Below, in pieces: positions 1-8,558 of a stretch of 42,571 bases of DNA; position 1 is the first letter of the stretch; each line of letters starts with the position of its first letter. The notes under the pieces are model-generated. The model saw only the letters and a program-made list of their open reading frames with translations, was not told the DNA's origin and did not search any database. The translations under genes were made by a program, and so were the position numbers. The DNA is from Candidatus Latescibacterota bacterium (GTDB taxonomy: Bacteria; Krumholzibacteriota; Krumholzibacteriia; WVZY01): assembly GCA_011772205.1 (NCBI GenBank), contig WVZY01000047.1, positions 1 to 42,571 of the forward strand, given 5' to 3'.

Positions 1-135
1 GTGTGTTGGATAAAAAATGAGCATTATTAGATGCCAGGCACGTTCTGTCAACCGGCTGAGATCGGGATGTTCTTAGGAGATGTAACTAAAGGAAAGCTGG
101 TGAGTTGGATATGGGCTGAATATTTTCACCCTACG
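1..135 (+). repeat. Dispersed repeat R1, copy 1 (left end cut by window)
   Basis: This stretch matches 5421-5596 and 26372-26560 over more than 100 bases in the same orientation. Shared blocks include AATGAGCATT, CTGTCAACCGGCTGA and GATGTAACTAAA. With copy 3 it also shares GTTGGATATGGGCTGAATAT. It lies just past the 3' end of the CHAT gene. No convincing protein is encoded in either direction; a short reading frame across it changes between copies. Confidence 0.75.
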
Positions 136-258
136 GGTTCGCTCTTGCTAGCGATCAACTTGAGCGGGAGTGCCACGAGTGGCAAACACGGGCGAAGGGG
201 CCCATGCAATTGTCACTAGTAATAGTCGGACAGGAAATATGCGTTACCGAATATAAAG

Positions 259-3159
259 CTACAAGCCACCGATCGCGATTGCATACGCTGCCCAGATGAA
301 CGGGTGACGTACGTGTCGCGATCCGTAAAGCATCTCTCGTCGTGAGTCGTTGAGGGCTTGAATGGGAAGGGCTCCTCGATTTCTCCATCGTTGTAGAAAT
401 TGTGTCATCTGCTCCCGGGCCGTGTCATCCCGCACATCCCAGAATGTTTGAACGACCGCGCTGGCGCCGGCATCGAGAAAAGCATCACCGAGGCTGGGTC
501 CCTCCGCAACCGAGTCGGTGTACGGAGCTCCGGTTGAGCAGCCCGACATAAAAACTACTCGGCATCGGCTCATATCGGCGGCCCGGATGTCAGCGATATC
601 GAGATAGTTGGCGTCGGGACCCTGATGGGCGTCCGGTTGCGCAACGGGAATCAGCATCAGGTAGGGCACCTGGGGATCACGAAGTGTATGCACAGCGAGA
701 TAGATAATCTCGGCATTTTGCCAGGTCGATTCGAGATTGGCCTTTGTCGCATGTTTGCCCTCGAAGAGTGTCGCGCCAGGGTACAGCCCCGCGACGGCCC
801 ATCCCTCGGCCGCCGCTTCCTTGAGGCGTGGTAGCGGATAGCGTCTTTGCAGCTCTCGCGACGGCTTTGTCCCGACCAGGATGATGCCGGCACTCGTCTG
901 CAGCTCGCTCCTGTCCTCGAATCCGGAGACTGCCTCGGCATGGCGGAGATAGGCAACATCCCAGTTCGCGAGAAGCGGAATGTATTCGTCTCGCTCACCC
1001 ACATCGAACGTCTCGAAAGGCACACGGTTGAGGAAACCATCGCTCGATACGAGAAACAGCCGAGGAGCTCCATGACCTGTATCGCGAACCTCGTGGGGCA
1101 GCAACCAACGAGCGAGCCTTCGCAGATCGTCCACAAGCTGTGCGGGGACATGATCCGTTTCATCACCCGGGTCTGTGGACAATAAGCTCCACGCACCGCT
1201 GATATGCTCACGCACCTCCTCGACAGAAGCGCCAATGACATCGCGGCGAATCGTACCTTGCGAGTTGGTCCAGCACCAGAGCGAATCATGGCGCACGACA
1301 TAGACACTGTGTACGGCGTTCAATTCCATTACCCTCGCAGTCGTTGCGCTAGCCCGCAAGCGAAAGCGCTCGGCCAGCGAGGCACCCGACGGGACCAATC
1401 GCCCCCTACCGCCCAACTTAGCACCATCGCCCACGGAGGCCGGACCGGGACCATTATCCGCGTTGTTACCTATCCAACGATAGAAATCACGCCAGTAGAG
1501 CTCTGCACCATACCCCAGATGGGGATCGCCGGCGGTCAGGTCCTGCATCAACTGCCTTAGGACTTCGCACGCCCCGAGCCATAGATAGCTGTGTGCGCTC
1601 GCGTCCATATGAGACAACGTCATTCTCAACCGCTCCATTCCCTCCTCGAGAGTTCTCCACGCACTATCCGTGTTGCCCGACTCGAGCGCCACGCGACCCA
1701 GCAGCGCATCCCTCCATACGAGCTCTCTTCGGAGGACCTGTTCATTCCCGTGAGAGAGCTCGTCGAATTGTCCGATTGATGCGCTCGCATCTCCCAGCCG
1801 GCCAGCCTGCAGTTCGGCGCGCGCACGCAGCAGAGCGAATCGCGCCGTCATCCGTGGCAGCCGTGCCCCAACGGAGCGTTGGTACCCTTTCTCGATGATC
1901 TCCAGCGCCCGCACCGCGTGGCCGTTGTCGACAAGCCCCACGGCCCAGTAGTACAAGAGTGATGGCTGTTCGGTTCGATAGGGCAGCACCTCAATCGGAT
2001 CGCGGATGCGATTCATAATGGCCTCCGCCCCCAAGACGTCACCGCGAGCCATCAACATGCGCGCCTCGAGCAAGTCGCCCCGCAGCAGATACACGGTCGC
2101 GATCCCGTCCAACTCCTCTTCATACTTGTGCTGCAGCACATGAAGCCGGCGCAGCAGACGCTCGACGATCTGCCAGCAACCGAGCCGAGCATAGAACCTC
2201 ATCGCATCCACGACAAACCGTATCTCGATGTACCGTCCTTTGTACTCACGGCATAGATCCATCGCCTGCGTGTAAAGATCGTGAGCGAGCGAGAGCCGCC
2301 CGAGACGGCCGTAGTGAGCGGCATAAAACGTTTTGATCCGACCTACTTGATGGGGTGCTCGGATTTGCTGCGCGATCTCCAGCGCCTCGTCATAACAGAT
2401 GACCATCGAATCAATCTTGCCAACCGACTCATAGTGCGCGCCAAAAACACCGAGCAACTGGCATGTCATGGGATTTGGCCCCAACGCCTTGAATCCCTCA
2501 TATGCCGCCCGGCGGTAGCGCCACTCGGCTTCCTCGTCACCGATGTTCGAATAAAGATTAGCCAGCAAGTTCAGGCTCATCGGTAACCAAAAAACATCGT
2601 CGTGTGTTTCCAACTCTCGTTTGTATCGTTGCGCTTTCTCGATCTTGTCGCTAATCGTTAGCGATGTATCGGCAAAGATCGATATTAGTTCTCTTCGGAG
2701 TTTTGTAAGCGTCACGCGTCTTTCGGGCGATAAACCCTCCATAAATTCCTGGTGCTCGAGAGACATGCCAAAATGGTACTCCGAGTGCAGTATGAGCGCG
2801 ATGCGTCTTTGGCAGTTCATCAATTGCGAAGCGCAACGTTTGTATGTGTTCAGGTCCACCGTCGCCCCGTATTGCTCCAAATCCCAGATCGCATAGACGA
2901 GCAGGTCGAACCCGGCTTCACGACCGAATCGTACGAGCGTACTGTCGTCGCTCGCGATCAAGTGGCGGGCAAGCTCGGGTGGCAGTGAAGACAAGAACTC
3001 GGGCAGCTCGTCGCTTCGATTGGAACAGGCACACAAGAGCAACGTGAACAAGACGCCGAGGAGTGCCCGCACAGCAACGCCTTGCGGATACCTGTAGCCT
3101 ACAACATTGGAGACGTGATTGGTCTCGCGGCGCTGATGGTTGGGGCGAAAATGTCGCAT
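259..3159 (-). CDS. TPR-CHAT protease-like lipoprotein
   Basis: A 966-residue protein with a hydrophobic N-terminus (about residues 30-44) ending in the lipobox LCAC, so Cys45 is the likely lipidated residue and the protein should be exported. Residues about 190-500 read as degenerate helical TPR-type repeats. The C-terminal 250 residues are a CHAT (caspase HetF-associated with TPRs) domain: His824 in YLAVHTLRD and Cys874 in FMSGCSTGA form the expected dyad, followed by the family GASAVVQTFW block. CHAT domains are caspase-like cysteine peptidases; the substrate here is unknown. It is divergent from the sigma/anti-sigma pair, 260 bp apart. A TATAAT at 3171-3166 sits so close to the ATG that the mRNA may be leaderless. 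An alternative later start (a GTG near residue 28) would leave the signal peptide intact. Function by family; partnership with the sigma factor is inferred. Confidence 0.85.
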   Translation of the reverse strand: MRHFRPNHQRRETNHVSNVVGYRYPQGVAVRALLGVLFTLLLCACSNRSDELPEFLSSLPPELARHLIASDDSTLVRFGREAGFDLLVYAIWDLEQYGATVDLNTYKRCASQLMNCQRRIALILHSEYHFGMSLEHQEFMEGLSPERRVTLTKLRRELISIFADTSLTISDKIEKAQRYKRELETHDDVFWLPMSLNLLANLYSNIGDEEAEWRYRRAAYEGFKALGPNPMTCQLLGVFGAHYESVGKIDSMVICYDEALEIAQQIRAPHQVGRIKTFYAAHYGRLGRLSLAHDLYTQAMDLCREYKGRYIEIRFVVDAMRFYARLGCWQIVERLLRRLHVLQHKYEEELDGIATVYLLRGDLLEARMLMARGDVLGAEAIMNRIRDPIEVLPYRTEQPSLLYYWAVGLVDNGHAVRALEIIEKGYQRSVGARLPRMTARFALLRARAELQAGRLGDASASIGQFDELSHGNEQVLRRELVWRDALLGRVALESGNTDSAWRTLEEGMERLRMTLSHMDASAHSYLWLGACEVLRQLMQDLTAGDPHLGYGAELYWRDFYRWIGNNADNGPGPASVGDGAKLGGRGRLVPSGASLAERFRLRASATTARVMELNAVHSVYVVRHDSLWCWTNSQGTIRRDVIGASVEEVREHISGAWSLLSTDPGDETDHVPAQLVDDLRRLARWLLPHEVRDTGHGAPRLFLVSSDGFLNRVPFETFDVGERDEYIPLLANWDVAYLRHAEAVSGFEDRSELQTSAGIILVGTKPSRELQRRYPLPRLKEAAAEGWAVAGLYPGATLFEGKHATKANLESTWQNAEIIYLAVHTLRDPQVPYLMLIPVAQPDAHQGPDANYLDIADIRAADMSRCRVVFMSGCSTGAPYTDSVAEGPSLGDAFLDAGASAVVQTFWDVRDDTAREQMTQFLQRWRNRGALPIQALNDSRREMLYGSRHVRHPFIWAAYAIAIGGL

Positions 3160-3165
3160 TGAAGC

Positions 3166-3171
3166 ATTATA
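3166..3171 (-). promoter_or_regulatory. Candidate -10 box for the CHAT gene (leaderless?)
   Basis: TATAAT on the minus strand ends 7 bases before the ATG at 3159, the usual distance from a -10 box to +1. Transcription would then start at or next to the start codon. No good -35 box is visible 16-18 bases upstream. Confidence 0.3.
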
Positions 3172-3258
3172 TCACGCAATCGCGTCTCTTGGGTGGTTTT
3201 CGTGCAAGCGATAGGGGGAGATAAAGAAAGTGGTCGGACAAGAGCCAGAGATTACGAA

Positions 3259-3295
3259 AACTTTTTTCGTTGTGTCGTGATGGCGAAAAAAAGTT
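3259..3295. promoter_or_regulatory. Inverted repeat in the divergent CHAT/sigma promoter region
   Basis: The arms AACTTTTTTCG (3259-3269) and CGAAAAAAAGTT (3284-3295) are complementary apart from one extra base, around a 14-base centre. It lies between the two divergent genes and could be an operator or a hairpin. It is followed by a TATAAT at 3339-3344 facing the sigma gene, for which no clear -35 box is seen. Confidence 0.4.
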
Positions 3296-3419
3296 TGCGT
3301 ACGGAGTGATATTACTACCATACCTTTTGTGCGTGTTGTATAATTATATAAAACCCTACATCATTGCAGCGTGCGGAGTGCAAAATAGCTCCGCGTGATT
3401 CCGCTATCTGGATGCGGCT

Positions 3420-4268
3420 ATGAAACCTCGAGGCAATCGCAACGTACCCCGCGAGGGGAACCACGAAAGCAAAGAATCTCTCAAACTCGTGGAGCAGATT
3501 GCCGCCGGGAGCGAGCCGGCGTGGCACCTATTCCTCGAGCGATATTCGGGGCTGATCTATCACGTCGTTCGCCGCCATTTGTTCATTGCAGACGAAGACG
3601 ATACGCGAAACGTTTACGTCGACATACTGAAGGAGCTTTACAACGGCGGGCTCTCGAACTATCGGGGTGAATCCCAGCTCTCCACCTGGCTGATCGTAGT
3701 GGCGAGGCGGCGAGTGGCTGATTTTGTGAGAGTGCGTTACGGCAGGCGGCGCACGCCGCGTGGGTACGATGAACTGTCCGAGTTCGATAAGCAGGTCCTG
3801 CGTCTTGTTTTTGTGGAACGTTTTCCGTTGGAAATCGTGCTTCATACGCTCAACTGGAATGGGCACCCCGCGGAAACGGACGACATCATTGAATCGATCG
3901 ACCGGATCGAGCGGTGTATCGACAAAAGATATCTGAGCCAGCTCGACAAGGAGCACGAGTCGATAAAAGCAGGCACCGCAAATTATCGGATGCTCGAGTA
4001 TATGATTCACGCGAGATTGGAATATGAGGATAGAGCTCGTAATAGCACACCGGATGTCCGACTAATAGAAAGTGAAATAGAGCAGAAGGCCGATCGCCTC
4101 CGCGAGCTGATTTCCGAGCTGCCCATCCTGGAACAACGAGTCATCGATTTGCGATTCCGGCGCGGCTGGTCGGCACGTCAGATATCAGAACGTTTGAACT
4201 TAGGTGGCCAACGACGCACATACACGATAATCGATCGCGCGCTCCGAAAACTCCGGGCCGCTCTGTGA
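3420..4268 (+). CDS. ECF-like RNA polymerase sigma factor with long insert
   Basis: A 282-residue sigma-70 family protein. Residues about 20-105 are region 2, with the core-binding/-10 recognition block YRGESQLSTWLIVVARRRV. Residues about 225-282 are region 4, a helix-turn-helix starting LPILEQRVIDLRF and containing WSARQISERL. ECF factors are usually about 170-200 residues; here some 120 residues separate regions 2 and 4. The insert begins with LSEFDKQVLRLVFVERFPLE, itself like a degenerate second region 4. The start is the ATG at 3420; the ribosome site is weak. It is followed after 46 bases by a membrane zinc-finger protein, the usual place of an anti-sigma factor, and is divergent from the TPR-CHAT lipoprotein. 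The role is therefore probably transcription of a small regulon in response to an envelope signal. The regulon is unknown. Confidence 0.85.
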   Translation: MKPRGNRNVPREGNHESKESLKLVEQIAAGSEPAWHLFLERYSGLIYHVVRRHLFIADEDDTRNVYVDILKELYNGGLSNYRGESQLSTWLIVVARRRVADFVRVRYGRRRTPRGYDELSEFDKQVLRLVFVERFPLEIVLHTLNWNGHPAETDDIIESIDRIERCIDKRYLSQLDKEHESIKAGTANYRMLEYMIHARLEYEDRARNSTPDVRLIESEIEQKADRLRELISELPILEQRVIDLRFRRGWSARQISERLNLGGQRRTYTIIDRALRKLRAAL

Positions 4269-4302
4269 GGTACGAAGAACGGCGTGGATTCACACCCGAA
4301 CA

Positions 4303-4307
4303 AAGGA
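4303..4307 (+). promoter_or_regulatory. Ribosome binding site in front of an ATA codon
   Basis: AGGAG lies 7 bases before an in-frame ATA (4315). No ATG, GTG or TTG lies at a suitable distance. This site argues that translation of the anti-sigma-like gene starts at 4315 rather than at the GTG at 4357. Confidence 0.45.
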
Positions 4308-4314
4308 GTTCGAC

Positions 4315-5250
4315 ATAAAAACCAGACCCCACCTGACCGATACCGACATCGCACGGGTGATCGACGGCACGCTGGATAGACCGGGAAAAGAACGGATTCT
4401 GAGGCACTTGCGATCCTGCGCGAGCTGTTTTGAAGTCTATCAGGACGCTTTGCTCTACAAAGGGCTATGGAAGACTGACGCCTCAAGGCTCGAGTCTACG
4501 GAGGATCTCGTCGCGGCGGGCAAGACGATATCCCGATCCCCTCTCGAAGTCGGGGCCACGACAGGGTCGCATGTGGGCAAGGCGGAATCGATTGGCGAAG
4601 CGCTGTTTCGGCATCGGCTTCGCTTTGGGATTGCTGCGTCGGGCTTGCTCGCCTTCATCGCCGCCGCGGCATTCTGGTTGGGGCACTCTCAGACGTCCCG
4701 GGAACAGCTGGCGCTGGAACCGGTCCGAACAGCGATTGAGACCGCATCGATGTGGGGCTCCGTGATTATCCCGGGTGCGGAGAGGTCTCTCGTTCCCGAA
4801 GGTGCCGCCCTTCGCTCCGTGTACACGCCGATTAGCGAGTCGCTCGACGATGCGCTAACAGATCTCCACGAGCGGTTTCAAAAGGAATCCTCTCCCGCGG
4901 ATGTCGCGCACTGGCTTGTCGCGGGGTATCTGGCAACAGGGCGAATCGATATCACGCGTGATCTCGCGGAAGACGCCCTCCGCAAACACCCCGACGACGT
5001 GAGAATTGTGACTCTCTCGGCGCTCGTCGCCTACGTCGACGGCGATCTCGATCGAGCGGAGCGTCTCCTTCAGCGCGCGCTCACCATCCAACCCCGTGAC
5101 GCGGTCGCGGGGCTTAACCTTGCCGTCGTGTTGGCGGAAAAGGGAGAAAACCTCGAGGCTCGTGAGATACTCGAGGGGATCATCGATCGACATGTCGATA
5201 CGCCGTTCGCCGACAGGGCTCGGGCTATTCTTGAAGAACGCCTTCCGTGA
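4315..5250 (+). CDS. Single-pass zinc-finger/TPR anti-sigma-like protein
   Basis: The second gene of the sigma operon. From the GTG at 4357 the product has 297 residues; the frame stays open back to an ATA at 4315 behind AGGAG, adding KTRPHLTDTDIARV-type sequence that fits an anti-sigma N-terminus well. A HLRSCASC motif (H-x3-C-x2-C, residues 17-24 from the GTG) matches the zf-HC2 zinc-binding anti-sigma fold. One transmembrane segment follows (about 89-109), then an extracytoplasmic part of about 190 residues containing TPR-like repeats (PADVAHWLVAGYLATGRIDI and RAERLLQRALTIQPRD). The expected topology is cytoplasmic zinc finger holding the sigma factor, with a periplasmic TPR sensor or docking domain. 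The nearby exported CHAT protein could cut or bind that domain; this is inference. The start codon is uncertain. Confidence 0.75.
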   Translation: MKTRPHLTDTDIARVIDGTLDRPGKERILRHLRSCASCFEVYQDALLYKGLWKTDASRLESTEDLVAAGKTISRSPLEVGATTGSHVGKAESIGEALFRHRLRFGIAASGLLAFIAAAAFWLGHSQTSREQLALEPVRTAIETASMWGSVIIPGAERSLVPEGAALRSVYTPISESLDDALTDLHERFQKESSPADVAHWLVAGYLATGRIDITRDLAEDALRKHPDDVRIVTLSALVAYVDGDLDRAERLLQRALTIQPRDAVAGLNLAVVLAEKGENLEAREILEGIIDRHVDTPFADRARAILEERLP

Positions 5251-5420
5251 CCTTGACGACCCGAGCAATCGCCGCTACCGACCGAAAACTGTAACGCCAC
5301 CGGAGAAGCGACAGACGGCAACCTACCTGATGGAGAAGCAGGGCTTGAGCATCCGGCGCACGTGTGCTGTGAGGATTGTAAGCCACTTGCCCAGGAAGTT
5401 TTTGATATAGTACAGATTGG
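5251..5420. other. Intergenic space without recognised gene
   Basis: Between the anti-sigma gene and repeat R1 copy 2. Short overlapping frames only; no hairpin with a T-run and no promoter that I can defend. Confidence 0.5.
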
Positions 5421-5596
5421 CTCCCCAAGCGTGATCCTCTTCATAACCACTCTCTGTTTTTTGCTTATTTCCCCTTGAAGTTTTGGACAAGAAATGAGCA
5501 TTGTCAGGTGCCAGGCTTGGTCTGTCAACCGGCTGAAATCGGCACGTTTTTATCAGATGTAACTAAAGGAAAGATTGTGAATTGGGCTTCAGCTGA
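5421..5596 (+). repeat. Dispersed repeat R1, copy 2
   Basis: It starts CTCCCCAAGCGTGATCCTC and is nearly identical to 26372-26470 for its first 90 bases, then matches copies 1 and 3 through GATGTAACTAAAGGAAAG. The same orientation as copy 1 makes the CHAT/sigma module lie between two direct repeats. Its last 20 bases diverge from the other copies. Confidence 0.75.
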
Positions 5597-5747
5597 TTGC
5601 CCGAATATGAGGAGCGTTTCGCCAGGCATATCATTCAGTTGTGGACCTCGAGAATTCCGTCATGTCGACTTTTTGCCTTGCTGGATCCACGTACAGAATA
5701 TTTCAATATATTTTCCAATGCTATTTAGTCTATGATGACACATTGTT

Positions 5748-7082
5748 TTATTCTTCATCAAGTTTTTTCAGCATCTCCCTGGCATTGTCATTTTCAGGGT
5801 TGAGTTCGAGGGATTTTCTATAGTTTTCAATCGCCTTTTGAGTGTCCCCGTTTTTCAAATAGGCTTCACCCAGAAAGTAATAAGCCCTGTCCGATTTGGG
5901 GTATTCCAAAACCGCACACTCGAATGCTTTAATGGCCTGTTTTGTTTCGTTATTTTCCATAAGTTCATAACCCAGAGCGAGAAGATGCCCTTCGACAACA
6001 GACATCTGATAATTATTAAAATCTCCTCTTTTTATTTCCCTAAAAAGAGCAAGCGCTCCTTCGGTCCCTTCTACACCTTTTTCAATCGCCCTCTCCTTTA
6101 ACAGTTCGAGTATCCATTGAGCTTTATGTCGTTTTGCAGCATACGTCTCATAGGGAAAAAGTGATAAGATGGAAAGGTACCTTTCTCCTTTTTTCAGCTC
6201 TTCCCGCAAATTGATTTTCACAACATCTGCAAAATTATGAAAATGATAAATGTAGATATCTCCTTTCTTCAAGTCACAAATGTAAGAATAAAGTGTAACG
6301 GTCATCGATCCACTGTATTCCTCCCAATGAGTCGCATTCAAGATACTTTGGAATAAGTCAACAGAGATGTTCTTGGATTTTTTGAATATTTCATCCGCCA
6401 TTCGATATCTTGTGTCGGTTATGTTTTCCGGTTTGATTCTCGACTGAAAGAAATTGGTCGCAATTTGATATTTCTCTTTTTTCCTGATGATACTTCCCGT
6501 CGCTTCCATAATTACTGAATTGCCAAACCGGTCCCCATACATTAATTGTCCATCCCCAACTGACATATGATATCTTTCATACAAATTCAGTACTTCTTCC
6601 ACTGTAGAGCATTCTTCCATTGCCTTCAGATGTAAATCATCGACGGGGGGTATTAAACTTGAATCTCGCGGTGGTTTTATGACCGTTTCTGCCGAAGTGC
6701 CATCATAGAATAATCCCTGATCATTCATTCCTCCTTGAGGAATGCGTTCGCCACTGAAATTCAATCCAAAATATACTCTTCCGAATTTTCCTTTTTCAGG
6801 CGGCAAAAACCAAATATCATTTAAGTGGCTCGTCCAGTCTTCATTGCTTCCGGCGAGCGCCGTCCTGTCGTCAGAGGCATAGATCAACGTACAATTTTGT
6901 TGAACATCCAATCCTGTCACAAAGGGATCACCGGCTACCTCGCCTGACTCCGCCTTGATGAGCTCCACAACAGCGGCCGGTGTGCTTTTGATACTGCCTT
7001 CATCTGACCTTGCGAAACCAACTCCCGATATCATGACCAGCCATCCCACCGAGACGGCGATGATTATCTTCCGAGTTCTCAT
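5748..7082 (-). CDS. Secreted Ntn-type linear amide hydrolase with C-terminal TPRs
   Basis: A 444-residue protein with a Sec signal peptide (about residues 1-24, ending near GFARS). A Cys in QQNCTLIYASDDRTALAGSN followed by NEDW resembles the nucleophile region of the choloylglycine hydrolase / acyl-CoA:6-APA acyltransferase-like Ntn family, in which Cys becomes N-terminal after processing. The middle (FGLNFSGERIPQGGMNDQGL) also fits that family. Residues about 360-440 carry TPRs (YYFLGEAYLKNGDTQKAIEN). A ribosome site (GGGAGA) precedes the ATG. The likely role is hydrolysis of a C-N amide bond outside the cytoplasm; the substrate cannot be told. Codons are clearly more AT-rich than in the flanking module, which suggests separate ancestry. 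It is convergent with the sigma operon and has no co-transcribed neighbour. Confidence 0.75.
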   Translation of the reverse strand: MRTRKIIIAVSVGWLVMISGVGFARSDEGSIKSTPAAVVELIKAESGEVAGDPFVTGLDVQQNCTLIYASDDRTALAGSNEDWTSHLNDIWFLPPEKGKFGRVYFGLNFSGERIPQGGMNDQGLFYDGTSAETVIKPPRDSSLIPPVDDLHLKAMEECSTVEEVLNLYERYHMSVGDGQLMYGDRFGNSVIMEATGSIIRKKEKYQIATNFFQSRIKPENITDTRYRMADEIFKKSKNISVDLFQSILNATHWEEYSGSMTVTLYSYICDLKKGDIYIYHFHNFADVVKINLREELKKGERYLSILSLFPYETYAAKRHKAQWILELLKERAIEKGVEGTEGALALFREIKRGDFNNYQMSVVEGHLLALGYELMENNETKQAIKAFECAVLEYPKSDRAYYFLGEAYLKNGDTQKAIENYRKSLELNPENDNAREMLKKLDEE

Positions 7083-7410
7083 TTTCGTTTCTCCCTTCCA
7101 TGGATTCCCTTCTCTACGTTCATGATCGGTCAGTCTCCTCTTCTCACGTTATGTACCTTCTTGACCTCCTTCCAAAAAATTATTACGCGTCCGGTGGGGT
7201 GGCCCGGAGCTGGCGCAACTTGGCTTGACCTCACGCCCTTCCTGTTCGGATTGGGCCGGAGGGAAATTCCCGTCCACAATTGGGTTTCAACGGTTGCTCG
7301 TTACTTTCCCGGATCCGACACTCTTCACTGGATATCGCGAGTTAAATCTATATTGGTATTGACGTTTGTAGTGTAAAAAAAGTTACATTATGTGAAATCT
7401 GACCGCTTAG
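7083..7410. other. Intergenic region between hydrolase gene and insertion sequence
   Basis: 328 bases. Small frames on both strands show no recognisable similarity. It contains presumably the promoter of the hydrolase gene, but no strong -35/-10 pair was found. Confidence 0.4.
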
Positions 7411-8558
7411 TATCCGAAAACTCGATTGAGCTGTGCCGTCTTCCTTTAATAATACTTGAGTAGCCCACCCAGTCGCCCTCGGGCCTCAATGACCCCCTCG
7501 CTTTGAGGGTCTGCCCCACTGATTAGGGCGTTCCCGATGCCCTGATGACTGCGCTCGTCGTGGCGTGCGCAGCGTACTCGGCGATAGCCCGAACAAGTGC
7601 CCCTCGCCCAAGGAAGATCATTTGATCGAGACACTCCGACTTGATCGATCTCACGAAGCGTTCGGCGTATGCGTTCATGTCCGGTGCGAGGCATGACGTG
7701 AACAGAACTTCGACACCGGAACTCTCTGGGATTGATCGGAATCTTGGCGAGTACTTCGCGTCTCGGTCAATGACCAAGAAACGTTTTCCAGTCAGGAAGC
7801 CCTCGTCGCAGTCAGCCAGATTTCGGGCAATCTGCTCCATCCACGAGGAAGCCGGGTTTGCGGTCGTACCAGCGATGTGGACACGACGCTTGGCGATATC
7901 GATGACAAATAACGTGAAGTACCTGACCAACCCCCGAGCCGTCTGCACTTCGGTCGTGAAAAAGTCCGCGGCGGCGATCATATGAGCGTGCGAGCGCACG
8001 AATGTCCTCCAGTTCATGGGTCGATCAGGTGAGGGCTTGATCCCGTGCTCCTTCAGCACCTTGGCGACCGTGCTGCGAGCCACACGATGGTTCAAATGCT
8101 TGAGCTGGCCTTGTATCCGCGCATGTCCCCAGCTGGGGTTCTCCTCCGCCATCCGGACAATCAGCTCACGATCACCTTCATGACTCCGGGACGGCCCACT
8201 CGCTTGCTAGGATACGTCCACTTGGCAGCGATGAGCTTGCGGTGCCACGCCAGAATCGTGTCCGGTGTGACGATTGTGGCGATCTGGTGCAAGAGCTTCC
8301 GGCCGAGCGGCTTTCCCTTGGACGCCAGTCCGCGGCGCTGATCGTCGCTGAAACGCAGGCGCTTTCCGCCTGATTCGAGCTGTTCTTTCAACACGCGGTT
8401 CTCTTCAATGAGGTAGCTGATCACGGCCGACTGCTGGCGGCCAACCCAGCCGGCGAATGTGGCCAGCAGGAGCTGGAATCGAATGGCTTCAATCATCCCT
8501 GGAGTATATCAGACGATCTGGAAGTGGTTGTGCTGCCGCGCGATCGATTTTTCGGACA
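7411..8558 (-). mobile_element. Insertion sequence with terminal inverted repeats, decayed
   Basis: About 1.15 kb. The left end reads TATCCGAAAACTCGATTG on the plus strand. The right end reads TGTCCGAAAAATCGATCG on the minus strand. These match at 15 of 18 positions and enclose the transposase pseudogene. No clear target duplication is seen (CTTAG left, CTACG right). The right end interrupts a LuxR-type gene. The transposase type (rve DDE core) places it near the IS3/IS481 group. Confidence 0.7.
7446..8496 (-). pseudogene. DDE (rve-core) transposase, two frameshifts
   Basis: The N-terminal part (8496-8161) reads up to GRPGVMKVI and then runs into a stop. The next frame resumes with [21 protein letters not shown]. 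Adding one base near 8170 restores a single frame. A second one-base loss near 7557-7566 shifts out the end (HDERSHQGIGNALI, closing at GGLLKYY). All catalytic residues are still readable: Asp in AADFF, Asp in VIDRDAKY and Glu in YAERFVRS. Two independent losses argue for a dead copy, unless both are base-calling errors. Programmed frameshifting is unlikely because this family is normally encoded in one frame. Confidence 0.8.

Noticed and set aside
3160-3419. CRISPR-linked (type III-E) context for the TPR-CHAT gene
   Set aside because: No repeat-spacer array, effector nuclease or Cas gene is present in the window; only the protease/sigma logic is comparable.
7122-7376. An 84-codon plus-strand frame before the insertion sequence
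   Set aside because: No ribosome site, no signal peptide or domain, and no similarity that I recognise.
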